DNA of 64,000 bases from Cololabis saira. Taxonomy: Eukaryota > Chordata > Actinopteri > Beloniformes > Belonidae. Every line of letters begins with the position of its first letter. Position 1 is the stretch's first letter. The translations under genes and the position numbers were made by a program. Shown here in pieces: positions 1 through 12,159 of this stretch. The notes beneath the pieces are model-generated. The model did not search any database and was not told where the DNA came from. It worked only from the letters and a program-made list of their open reading frames with translations. Where the stretch lies: contig NC_084590.1 in the NCBI RefSeq assembly GCF_033807715.1, forward strand, positions 36,731,505-36,795,504. Direction: 5' to 3'.

Positions 1-100
1 GCTCAGCCTGTAATTGCAAATCATCAAGACACTCTGTGCGAAGACGGGACGGGCGCCCCGCTCCCCCTCCTCCCCTCCCCTCTCCCCTCAGTGCTGCTCA

Positions 101-265
101 AGGCTGATTTCTGGTTCCGCGTTAAATCGACGCAGAGCCTACGGCGTAGGTTACACGGCCACGCGCACCGTACAGTGCGCGTGGCCGCGTAACCTACGGC
201 GTAACCCTACGGCGTAGGCTCTGCGTCGATTTAACGTGGAACCATAATTTAGGCATAATTAGGCT
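101..265. mobile_element. Harbinger-like palindromic MITE, copy 1
   Basis: Two long arms read outward from about 183: GACGCAGAGCCTACGGCGTA on the left and its complement on the right, ending in GGAACCATAATTTAGG. The family is shared with 2811-2897 and 26305-26741. The right end TAA (266-268) fits a TAA target site; the left flank has drifted. Superfamily is inferred from the 3 bp TAA site. Confidence 0.65.
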
Positions 266-329
266 TAACTAGTGTGTGCGTGTGTGACAGACGTGCATGG
301 GACAATTGTAAAATACGGAATAAACTGCG

Positions 330-1090
330 TTCTGTATTGAACCAATACGGAACGCAACTTTTAATTCCCAATTACGTAACAATTCCGTATTTCAAGGGAC
401 GGGTGGCAAGCCCACTCACCGCGGCTGCAGCTCCAGCAGCAGCTGAGCGTCCTGATTGACGCTGTGCTTCAAACACAGAGGGACACGATCAGCGCTATTA
501 TATTATAAGTCTGATATGTGATGACATTAGAAGTATGACATGAATCTGGCTTCATTTCACCACCTCACCGCCTGCGTCGCCAGTTCCCAATATCTTAAGT
601 ATGTTCCTACGGGAGGGTAAGGGTTGGCGTAGGGATACGCAGATTTTTCGGTTCGTTTTTTCTTTTTAAATCCCAACCTTTGTGTAGAAGGTGGCTTGCA
701 CATCTTTCAAGCCCTGTTTTGTGCGCAACCAAGCTTTATAAATGAGGCCCCAGGTCATTAAGAACACATTCTTATTTACAATGACGGCCTGGCAAGCAAC
801 AAGGACCACTTGGGGGGAAAAGGAAGTGGGCTAAGGAGTAAAACAGTAAAATTGTAGCTCTACAAAAAGGTAGAAAATCATTAGGTAGCATTTTTTGGCA
901 AAGCAGCAGAAATTGGCAGAACACTGTTCTCATTTAATTGGGAAGATGCCTGTTAAAAATGATTGCATGGGTAAAAGGTTTTACAATAGCATCAGTTATA
1001 TTTTTGAGTAAAGTCATATATTCTATATTTGTATAGTCAGTTCATTTTTTATTTTTCAGATTGTTAACAATTTTCACTATTTCTTGTTCA
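330..1090. other. Upstream intergenic sequence with old repeat fragments
   Basis: No gene seen. ATACGGAA motifs occur in both orientations at about 310-400, like a worn inverted-repeat element. The segment from about 690 to 850 (around TATAAATGAGGCCCC and TTACAATGACGGCCTGGCAA) resembles repeats I associate with many fish genomes; family name unknown. Confidence 0.35.
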
Positions 1091-1094
1091 TTAA

Positions 1095-1426
1095 AGGAGC
1101 ATGAGGCTCCTTTTAAGAAATGAGACTCTCTAGCGCCACCCTTCGCCACGATGGCCGTCAGGGGTACTGCAGCCAACAGTGAAGCCGGCACGGGAGAACG
1201 TGCATGCAGCGTTATGTGACATCACATCCGCCGCCCAGCGCGGGAAATTCGGAGTCCGAATTGCAGCACATTTTGCAGCACACAGCCTGGTTAAGGCAAC
1301 GGAGAGATACACTAGAGGGCTCATTCTTCTTGGTTTGGAACGCTTCATCTGACATTATTACTAGAAAACTTAAAACGTATACGAATTTTTTTCATAAATT
1401 CTGCCTCAATCCGGCCTCAAGCTCCT
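1095..1426. mobile_element. TTAA-flanked MITE, family A copy 1
   Basis: The 332 bp element is flanked by TTAA on both sides (1091-1094, 1427-1430). Ends are AGGAGCATGAGGC and the complement of AGGAGCTTGAGGC. The inside matches 46160-46500 closely and, reversed, 63770-64000. No coding capacity. TTAA duplication is typical of piggyBac-type elements, but the ends do not start with CCC, so superfamily is open. Confidence 0.75.
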
Positions 1427-1430
1427 TTAA

Positions 1431-1854
1431 AGGAGCCGTCTGTAAGAAATGAAAAAAACTGGTACTGCAGTCACTTTCAAAATATTGTTGAGCGGCGTGT
1501 ACCCTCCCCCTCCTCCCCCCGACCAGAGGTTGCCAGGTAGGCTGCAGAATGCAGCAGGAACGTAGGCTGCCATGGCTGCGATAATTTACAGCCGAGCTGG
1601 CAACCCGGATGCCGAAACAATACTGACTTGGTGATTGGGAGATAGGTGGAGGGTGGAGCTTCAGGCCAAAACAAAAAATGACAACATAAACATCAGTTGA
1701 GGGCTGCAACTCCTCTTTTTAAACTGGAATATCCTGGCTTGAGTGCTGTTGTCAGTGACATAAGTATTTGAAATGAACATGATTTTTAAATGTCTGTTGA
1801 CATATCGGGGTCATTTTATGATTCGTTTTATTATTGCTCTTACATACAGCTCCT
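1431..1854. mobile_element. Second TTAA-flanked MITE abutting the first
   Basis: It starts immediately after the TTAA at 1427 and ends at 1854 before TTAA 1855-1858. Ends are about 17 bp inverted repeats: AGGAGCCGTCTGTAAGA on the left and the complement of AGGAGCTGTATGTAAGA on the right. The inside differs from family A, so it is a sister family with the same terminal hexamer. Confidence 0.6.
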
Positions 1855-1869
1855 TTAACGCTAGTTGAA

Positions 1870-2067
1870 GCGATGCAGACTTGTACACGTCATCACGTCC
1901 GTACGTGCGCTGCTGTTTGTTGTCCTGGAGTGGTCCAGCCCACGCGCCCCGTCGCCATGGAGAGCAGCTCCCCGTGAGCGGCAGCGGCTCAGAGAGCAGA
2001 GAGAGGATCCACACGGACGGACGGACGGGTCCACAAGTGCCGAGGCGCACGAACACACGCAGGAATC
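1870..2067 (+). promoter_or_regulatory. CpG-rich 5' UTR and promoter region of nectin3
   Basis: CpG density rises sharply here, with runs such as CACGTCATCACGTCCGTACG at about 1887, and continues into exon 1. An ACGTCA half CRE lies at about 1888. No clear TATA box is seen, so a CpG-island promoter with dispersed starts is the likely form. The transcription start cannot be placed from sequence alone. Confidence 0.5.
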
Positions 2068-2155
2068 ATGGAGAAAAGATCCACGCACAGGAGGACTTTA
2101 TCTCGAGACGGACTGCGACTTTTGCCGGCCGTTGTGGTGTTTATTGGACTGGCCG
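2068..2155 (+). CDS. nectin3: nectin3 coding exon 1: signal peptide
   Basis: The ATG at 2068 opens 29 codons plus one base. The peptide has a basic start (KRSTHRR, then SRDG) followed by a hydrophobic core ([15 protein letters not shown]), as in a signal peptide. The donor is G|GTGAGT at 2156. The last base plus GT of the next exon makes Gly30. The surrounding DNA is CpG-rich, as expected of a first exon. I chose this start because it is the only in-frame ATG giving a signal peptide that runs straight into the donor. It lies about 210 bp downstream of two inserted DNA elements. Confidence 0.88.
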
Positions 2156-5100
2156 GTGAGTTAACGGGACTCCTTCACGGAGCTGCTTGGAGCAGAAGTT
2201 GCTGCTGCGGCTCAGGCTGTTCTCATTCCTCTCAGTTCTCTCAGTTCTCTCAGTTCCTCCGGCATTAGTCATCATAGCTGCAGCCGGACACACTAGGACT
2301 GGTTAAACCTTTATGTGCTTGCAAAAAGAGCTGTTTTGTATGTAAGTCAATGATAAAAGACCTAAATGTAGTTTTCAGATCAGAAAGGACGGAAAACCGC
2401 TGCTGCATTTGAATGCAACTCCTTTAACAATAGTTAACTTTTACCTCATGGCGCGACTTTTTTACTCCAGACAGAAAAAAAAGTCTCCTGAAAAAGTCTA
2501 CTGAAGTAGATTTTTTTTTTTGGCCCAGATTAACCCAGGTCACAAGTTTAGATGCCGCACTGATTCAGTGGTTGTAATGCGTAGTCTCTTCATATGTCAG
2601 ATCATTTAGTCTAGCATCATTCCCATAATGTGAAAGGGGGAATACCGGCTGGGTTTATTTTATTTTTTTATTTTCCCCACCCCTGTTCAAAAAAAGCTGC
2701 GGACACACCGATGGGAATCACTGCAACACACTTACAAACGAAATGGGAGTAACGTGGGCGTCATTCCCGGGGAACAAAGAGGAGCTCCCTTGTGAAAAGT
2801 TTGGGGATAAAGGCTGATTTATGGTTCTGCGTTACACTGACGCAGAGCCTACGCCGTAGGCTCTGCGTCGGTGTAACGCAGAACCATAATTCAGGCTTAA
2901 ATGTTATGTGATAGGAGGGGATCACACTCCGCCTCGGGGTGGCAGGGGAGATGAAGACGTGTTTCCAGGCAGGCACTGCAGCCGCAGAGGCTCCCGAGGT
3001 ATTGACCTGCAGCTGGGCTGCCTGCCAGCCACAGCACTGGCCGGGGAAGCAGCAGCAGAGCTGCATCCCAGCCCTGATCCTGCTAAAGAAGAAGTGCAGG
3101 GGACAAACATAGTGGCCACTAAAGTAAATACAACCCAGGAATGCGCCATTCGTTTTTTTTCTTCCCCTTCCCATTATTCAAGGGCAGTGACAATCCTTTC
3201 AACTATGCATCTGTCAGTTGTTTCTTTTTGTTTTTTAAATGGAAATAACACTTCCAGCATTGTGGTATTCTCTAACTAATAACTTCATACTGGCCCTTTT
3301 TTTAACTGTGCACATTAGTTTCTCACTATATCACTTTTTTCCATAAGTCTAAAGAAGAAAAATTGCCACTCCAGATTTTCAGGGCTCAGCATGACTTGTC
3401 AAAAGAATGATATATTTAGTTTTGAAACTACAAAAGGTCCCAAAAGGCAGCAACAAAGTGTTGGCTGAGATGCAATACCATACGGTGACCAAGCTGTGGA
3501 TTTTATATTGTTGTGCTGCTCTCATCTCTCTTCCTTACATACGCACACACACTTGCAAGACATGTTTGTTGCAGAGTCCTCTTCATACCATACTTTTTCT
3601 GTCTGTACCCACAAAACACTTGTTCATAAATCAACGCAAGCGGCTGATAAACAACACATTGTTGCAATCTAAGCTGATTAGCTTCCAAATGCTGTTTGGC
3701 ACTTTGTGTGTGCAGATCTGCAATTCAGCTTATCACCTTGACACCCAAATGTGCTTATTATTGACGCTGGTGACACACTATCCAGTAATAGGGTAGCTTC
3801 GTTAGCTGGTTTGGAAAGGAAACTATGCAAATCTGTATGACTCTTGGCAATTTATGGTTGGAGCTTTTGTAGGATCAAAATACAAGTGCGCAGGAGACTT
3901 GGTGACAAACGGTTTTGATGTCAGGTTTCTTCACTGTGTCATTTTCAGATTCCCTTGTAGTGTAGACAGCACTGTGAGGAGGGGATTCATCCAAGGCGTG
4001 GCTACAGGCTGTGAGGTCTGTAATTGAAGACCATAGTTTTGTGGTTTCTTCTCTAGGGGCCGCATGATTCACGATATAAATAATGTAGTAATGGAGCCAC
4101 CTAAATTACAGACTCAAAACAGAAATAGCTTTGAAAAAGCAGTTCACTGACTGAGCAGATTTGATCCCTGTAGAGGTTAATAGCTTTGTCACCACATGGC
4201 GTGGGGCAGATCGGGTCAAGGTCTTTTGTTGGAGAGATTGTTGGATAACTTAATATAGATATATGGGGGCTATTCTTGTGTTAATGCTGATAAACCTTTT
4301 GTAACAATACTTTAACACCATTTTGTTGAGTCAAAAATTATGGTAAACTTTAAATGCAACTAAATTAACTAGATTGATGAATGACCTTAATCTTAGTAAA
4401 TATATTTATGTAAAACAAACGTCTTTAAGATTCATTTGTTATTCACAAAACCTTTTTAAAGTAGGTTGAAGATGTGGATGCACATCTGTGGGACACAGCT
4501 GTTGCCTCCATCTGATCCTCCTGATTTGCTGTTAAATATCAGTTGTGAAGCTGATGTTTGAATACTCCTTATCACATTAAATGCAGGCAGGGTTCTCTCT
4601 TTGAAGGAAGGCCATCAGCAGATGAGTGTGGGGCTTTGTAGTGGGACACGGAGGTTTTGTGTGGGGTTGAGGGAGCAGGCTGTGGTCACCAGCTTCTGTT
4701 GACTCCACCCTTTGCTTCCTTTTCCATGACAGATGTAACCGACTGTCAGATGCTCCTAATAGCAAGCTGTTTCCCAGTGGTCTATTAGTAAATGCAGAGC
4801 ATAAGCCCCAAGTTTAACTTATCCTTTAACTTGTCTGTAAAAGGATTATTATGACAACAAAATCAACTGAGTCACTACAGTCAGTTGTTAATCAGGATTG
4901 TGTGGACTGATCTGTTTTGACATGATTTATCTTAACAAAAGATCATGTGTCTTATACTTTATACTGGCAAAAAAGTATTGTAAAACACATACATCGGTAA
5001 TGGTGTCCATCTAAAGTATGGCTGCATAATCATTGTAATATGTGGATAATATATTTTCAAAACACAGATCTTGTTACTGGTGAGGAACATGAAGCCAAAG

Positions 5101-8100
5101 ATGAATGAATGCTCAGCAAAATGCTGAATAGGAACAAGCGATTGTAAAATGAAACAAAATCGACTTGAGGAGTGAGTGAGTTTATTCATTGGAGGTGACC
5201 GCGGAGATTCCCACTAGATCAATCCTACTTGTCTCAGTCCTACGAGAAACAAAGTTGCTGACTGGCTGCTCCCGGAAAAGTCCTCACAGTCTGTCTATCC
5301 AGGCTCTGTCTCTCTCAACATAGTAAGGGATTGAGCTGCCGACCCAGCCTTCCTCTATGCACCAGTCTCCCCACTCTTAGATACTGATCACTGTTCAGTT
5401 TGTGCATCTGTCTCCTCCCTCTCTTCACTGAGAAAGAGCTACAGTTTTCCCATGAGAATTTCCTTTTCAATGCTGTAACTTGTGCATGCTGTTTTCTGCA
5501 ACTCTGTTGAAAGAACAACATTAGATGAGGACATTTCTGTCTGGATGAACCTGTTCAAATTAATCTCTTCTTCTTAATATCATGAAAAAAATTAATTACT
5601 GCAAGGTATTAGTTTTTTTTGTATAGTTATTGTGCAGGTCTTATTTGAAGCTTTCCACTTGCATCGTGGCATTATCTATTTAACTCTATTTAGTATTATT
5701 GTTTTTTTGTTCATTTTTGATATGCTTTATTGAGTATTAAAAAAGTGATGACTAAGCATCAACACTCCACATCCGCCTGCATATGGAAAGATACTTCTAT
5801 CAATGTTTAGCAAAAGAGTTAGCCATTGGGACCACTGCATATGCAAATTTGGACCTCTACCTGCTTTGTTGTTCTTAAGACAGATAAGAAAAAAAGTGTC
5901 TTTAAAAAATACAGACACACCACTTAAAATAGTTAACCATTAGACTTAAAGAGCAGCCACAACAATCGGTCTGTAACCACACTAGTGTGATTTCAAAGGC
6001 TGTTTTTAAAACAAACTCAATCTGCTTCCGTGTTAGTGTTTCAGCCACCATGAATGCGTATCACATGGCCATCCGCTGTTAATGATCTCTGTTGCTGATT
6101 GCTCTTATAGTGGATTGCTTCCTGCATGTATTGGACTGGCAGCATAATTAGATGCGGAAATTATCTAAATAACAGCTGATATCAGGGACAACAGCACACC
6201 AACCTCAGGAGTTTGTTTTCTTCCATCCATATTGGACTACAACAGCTGTTTACATAACAGAATTTGGGTTTCCAGCAAATCAAATATTTTTCATTTTCAA
6301 GGGTCAAAGAACTGGAGTGAAAGCAAGACAGCCCTGCTACTAGTGTCTTAAAGTGTAAACACAGCAGTGTAGATGCAGACTTGGTCAAACCTTTCTTTTC
6401 CATCCATCCATCTATCCATCCATCCATGTTCAGGGATTAGGGATAAAACAGAAGCGCCGTCAAGTCTTGCTGCTGAAAAGACCCTCTCTGATGGTGCAGA
6501 GCGTGTGGGTACGCACTAGAATGCCTTTGCTAATTTTGCCAGTAGGATAGGGAATATGTTTCATTCATTTTCTGCCAGTTCAAAGATCAGCATGGAGCGA
6601 TGGGCACGTGTCCCGTGAGTATTGGTGTGGCTCAGCAGTGGCCATAGTTTCCACGTTGTAATTTGTGCCAAGCAGGGCTTGGATGGCAGAGGCAGACACA
6701 GTATCACTTTGTGGTTTTATTGGCTGGTAGCTTAGATTCATCTGGAGCTGCTTGAGAGGAACTCATTTTCTTTTTCCCACATGGCAAAATTTATTACTTG
6801 TGATGGAGTGAATTAACTTTTTTTCCCCTCAAATGTTGACCAGGATCCAGGAAGGTATGCCACCCTGCAAGCTTTCCCAACATCTGCTGATGCAAGTGCG
6901 TTGCAGAGATCATGGTTTACTTGAATTCAGACACTTTGGGTGACTTGTTATCGTTTTCTTTGAGAGGTTTTATTTGAAGGACTGTCGCCGCTAGATAAAC
7001 CATTGAGATGGATACTATAGGTTCTTCATACACAAAGATAATCTTGTTCAACAGTACTGCACCACATCACTAATTTGTACTCAGTCAAGATTTCAAATTG
7101 ATTATTTTCTTTTGGAACTTGTGTCACTTTTGTAGTGTAATGGAGTTGATCAACCAGGGGATCAGCAGATATTACGCACCTCCCAATAATCTATCATATC
7201 TACCTCATTCTGCTGCACCTCTCACTTAAAAAAAAATGTACATTTGTTATTAAGAGCTATCATTACCATGTCTACCCCAGTACTGCTGCACCTTTCACTT
7301 TTTTAATTGTATTGTATATATGTTAATAAGTGCCACATTGTTTATTTACTGTACATTTGTTATTTACTGTTGCTATTTTTAAATCTGGGTACAGTGAGTG
7401 AAATAACCAGAGTCAAATTCCTTGTCGGGCAATGTTCAAACATGGCCAATAAAGCTGATTCTGATTCTCAATCTGTTGCTCATCGCTAAGAGCCCCATTT
7501 GTCGTCAGTATTGGCCAATAGCATCTTTGTAATGCTGCCCCCAGTGTTCAGTATTTGGTATTTTGTATTTTAGAGTATGTATTGATGTCATGTTACACTT
7601 GATTTCTTCCTTGAAGATGTCCATGAATGAGACATTTTTGCTACATTCCATAACTTGGAATATCATCATATTGTAATTTGCTTTATTCTTCAAACTTATT
7701 TAGTCTGATGGGAAAGCTCGCCCTCTACAAATGGCCATTCTAGTTTGATGCTTTGCTTTTTGAAACGACTTAAGATATGTTTGCTTAACATCGCAGAGTT
7801 TGAACTGGACCTTGTTTTTTATTCAGACCTTTTCGAAAGCTGCATTCTTTGGCCTCTCGTGTTTCTCTTATTTGTACTCTATAGGAAGTAAGTTCACAGC
7901 TCACACATGTTTTACCAGAGACTGACAAAAGCAACCTTTTCTTTTTTTGTTATTAAATGGCATTTGGCAAAAGGCTTACTGCATTACCACCATCTTGTGA
8001 TGGTGATCGTTGCACTACAGATTATCACACTTAGGACCCTGCATCTACTTGTGGGTCTTGCTGTGGAGAGAGCCTGCAGGGCCTGCCGTTTTAATTGAAA

Positions 8101-11100
8101 ATGCATCACTCAGCAGCGCAGAGTGTCAATGCACTCTATTAAGAATTATTTCATTTCTAGAAAGTCCATAAAACACTCAAGCACTCGTCAGACAAAGCTC
8201 TCTGTGTAGAAGCAATGTTTTGTTCTCTTTTTCTTCAAACAAACTTTAGATTCTCCAGTAAATTGTGTGTCGATTTTGTACATATCAAATCTAATTTTAT
8301 CAACCTCTGTGCAGTGTAAACATTATTACTGAGACCCATTATTTTGCATTTTGACTTTTAAAGCGGAACAAAAGACTTTCATTCATGTTAAGATGTTAGT
8401 TTTAATTTCATTTGAAGGAATATTTGTTTGCTTTTCAGAAGCAATTGCCCTCTCTCTTCCCAGCTGTTGACAAACATCCCCCAATCTAACGTTGGACTCC
8501 ATCCTAGTGGTCTGTTGTGACAACTGCGTATCGCTTCATGGCACTGTCGCACATCAACAATGATGAAAATAGCTCACAGAGCTTCAGTGGACATCTTGGT
8601 AAAGGCAATAAGTGACTCAAAAATGTAATAACAGAAGAGAAAATGAGAGTGACTGAGTAGGAGAGTGAACAAGTAATATTGCACACAGCCGTAAAAGCGT
8701 CTTAACCTCCACACCTATAGGGGGGCCACTGAGCTAAAAAAAAGCACAAAGGTTCCTTTGTGCTCCTTTAAAGATTTACATCTTCTGTGTTAGTGAAAGA
8801 GTCGAGTGCCACAGACAGGTTAGGAAAGTTGGGCAGGATTTCCATTTGGGTTTCATAATAATGTACAAATATAGAATTATGCCACTCTTGGCTTTTAATC
8901 TCCCCGTCTGGTTCCATGAATAAATCATTGATCATTGATAGTTATCACTGTTTTCAATCTACATCCTATTTATGTCGGCACTGGGAATTAACAGTCATTA
9001 GAACCAGAGTGTGTCAGTAATTTGCCATTTAAATCGGGGAGGAGAAGGAGAAAATGCAGAAAATTACTTACAAATGCCAATAGTGGCTGTGCTCTTTTTA
9101 ACTTTGTTTTATGGTAGTATGTCTTGTCTACCAAATACATCTTGGATAGACAGGAGCTTACTGTTTCAGTCCCTGAGTCATAGGAAACAGCACCATATAA
9201 ATGGCTTCCAGATATTTCCATGGTTAATTGCCTACTGTGAATGAACAGAGGAAAACTTTTTAAACTGTTTTTTCTTGCTATTTTTCAGGAATCAGGGTTT
9301 TTCCCTTAAAGAATAGATTACACTTTGTTATGGAGGGTAGGGTCACTTGGACACACTGTGGCTTCACAATTCATATTGAAGGTTTACATGCTGGATGTGC
9401 GCTGTCAGCGTTTGAATTCCCCAGGAGAGGAACGCAAAGGTTATGGGAAACAGGTGTGGCTTGTTTCACCGCTCAGTCTTATTTGTTTCAGTCTTTTCAG
9501 CTGTGGGATGGGCATGCACGCTGTTGTGTGCACTGACCCACCCCCTGCCACCCAAGTGGGAGGTTATTAACACCCACCAGTCGAATACTGGGCCTTGTTG
9601 TCTGGAGCATTGTCCCATCTGGAAGGATGTAAAGAACCTTGACATGCTTAAGTTTTTCTAGATAAAGAGTTGCTACTCCTGCCTCCATATTTCTTCTGAT
9701 TTATGTCCAGCCTGGATGAAACATCAGGACTACACAGACTTACATCATCCTTCAAATCTCACAAGCACAGTGTTTATCAAGGGATCAAACTTGGGATATT
9801 GGTAGAAATGTAAAAAAAGAAAAAGAAATTGAGTTCAGCAGACAATTTCAATAAAAGCTTTCTGATTTATGTGGATTTTTATGTTCATATTACCATATTA
9901 CTGCTCTGTAGCATCAGGAACTGACATCAGGGAAACTCTAGTTCAGAGTTGGCTAATATGGTTTACAATTGCCAAACAACCCTTCCTTGCTCATGATGCG
10001 TAAAGTTCTAGTAAAAGCTGGAAATGGATTTTGAACCACTCTTTCCATCCTGATTTTTAGTCAAGTGCTATCAAAGCTATACTTCCTTTCCATACAATAG
10101 CTTTCCATATTTAAGTTGTCTGACCTGTTTTAGTCTAGGATTCTCTCAGACTATTAGGCTAATTCAAGTTTCTCATCCTGATCAAAGCTGTATGAAATAA
10201 GAAGTAGACTGCAGGTTTTGTTTCTGTTTAATATCACTGAAAGAGAGTATCTCTATTCTTTCTCTTTTCTTTTAAATATCTTAGCTGCTCTGTCCCTCCA
10301 TGACAGCATTATACATTACCGTTCACTTCTGACAAAATTGATAGATGCATATTTTGTTTTTGTTTTACTTCTGTTTGGTTTGCAACAATACAGTCACAGC
10401 AGTTGCAGGTCCAGTTATGGCTCTAGGAGAGTGTCACGGTATCACATTTTGCACAAAGATCATATTTTAAAGAGGAGAGAATCACCGTTTAATGGCATGT
10501 CCTCACAACCCAGATCTTTTAGACTGACATAAGATGGGTGAATACTGCCATTTATGCAATTAAAATGTTTTCTTTTTTAATTCCAAGTAAGTTTCTTCTT
10601 TTGGGACCACTAATTTGACCCAGAGATGTAACTTGAATCCCAGAAAAAGACACAATGGGATGTTGTTTTGCTGGCTTTTTTTTCTCTCTCTCCTTGTTTA
10701 AGTTTTTGTATTTATATCGAAACTCTTTGGACATGTATGGGAGGAAACTGTAGTTGATACACTGAAAAGAGGTATCAGCCCCTTTTTGATTAAGTCTTGA
10801 CATGGCTGTATAGTCTTTGGAGGAAAATAATGAAACAATCTCATTTTAGGCAGAGCAACATGCTTAATCTGAGGAACTCCCATATCAAAAGGAACTTGTC
10901 TTTTGATTTCACCAAGCTTGTGCTCCAGTCAGCTGTGCTTTTTAAGCATACGTTTGGCGTTACCTGGACACCTAACTCTCTCCATTTTCTCTGTTCCAAG
11001 TAGGTGGTACAAGTAAATCAAGAGTACCACTTTAATCTGTTGCAGAAAGAGAGCGAGACTGTGCCCTGAAATGTGGGTGTGCCGGGAAATGAACTTCCTC

Positions 11101-12090
11101 TGACCACCATAATGTAAGGGATGCTGCAAACTACTGTTTTTATTGACCACTGGATACAGAATGTACTGAGGCAGGTTTTTGTTGAACTACTTTTCTTCCT
11201 TCCTCTGACGTGAGTGATGATTGTTGACATTCAGGGATGCTGATTATGCAAAAGTCCTAGAACAGCTTCTTTTGTTGGAATTGATGTTAACAAGACCAGA
11301 CATGGTCTTATTTTAATTTTCTTGATTGATTCAGCCCCCCACCCCCCAAGTTTGAGCCATTGATTTTTGTTTTGGCTGCTTTCACATATTTATAACTTTT
11401 TTTTTTATTGCAGCTATTAACTGTATGTTCAAAATCAAACCAAGATCTGCACCAGATTATAAAACATTTTCTTTATTCAAACAATACTACTTCAGTATAC
11501 TGAATAGAACTTTTTAAAAATACAAATAATATTTCACTTCAAATAAATTTAACTCTGCTGCTTGCTTGTTCAATATTTGACATTACAATCCCGGTTGGTG
11601 ATTGAAGGAACACACCAGTCAGCCACAACATGAAATTACTACCAAGTAAACAATGTTTACAAGATGCTCTGGATGCTCTGGTGACATGGGTGGGGAAAAA
11701 CAAAATATCCGTGGCCACAAATTAATAACGCGTGGGAATGAGATCCTATTCTTTTCGATACTTCTCTACTCATCAGAATTAGTTTTGTCCAGCTCTTTGC
11801 AGGACTCAGTACTGAGTAAGCTGCATGCACTTATGACAAGAAGATGGCATGATGGTGTCTTTTTAGACGTAGCTTTCTTGTATAAAGGGACTGGTGGGTT
11901 GAACGAAAAATGAATGAATAAATAAATAAATTCTAGTACTAGCATTGCAGCACCTGTGTCCAACTGGACTCACAGCAGTCTGTAGAGCACCTATCCATGC
12001 TGGACCCTCCTATGTGATTTCTTGCTTGTGTTGTTCTGTCAGATGTAAGTCGCTTTAGATAAAAGCATCTGCTAAATGGTAGTAGTCGCA

Positions 12091-12159
<69 letters not shown>

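Noticed and set aside
1095..1426. Assigning the TTAA elements firmly to piggyBac
   Set aside because: The TTAA site fits, but the ends begin AGGAGC and not the CCC usual in that group, and there is no transposase.
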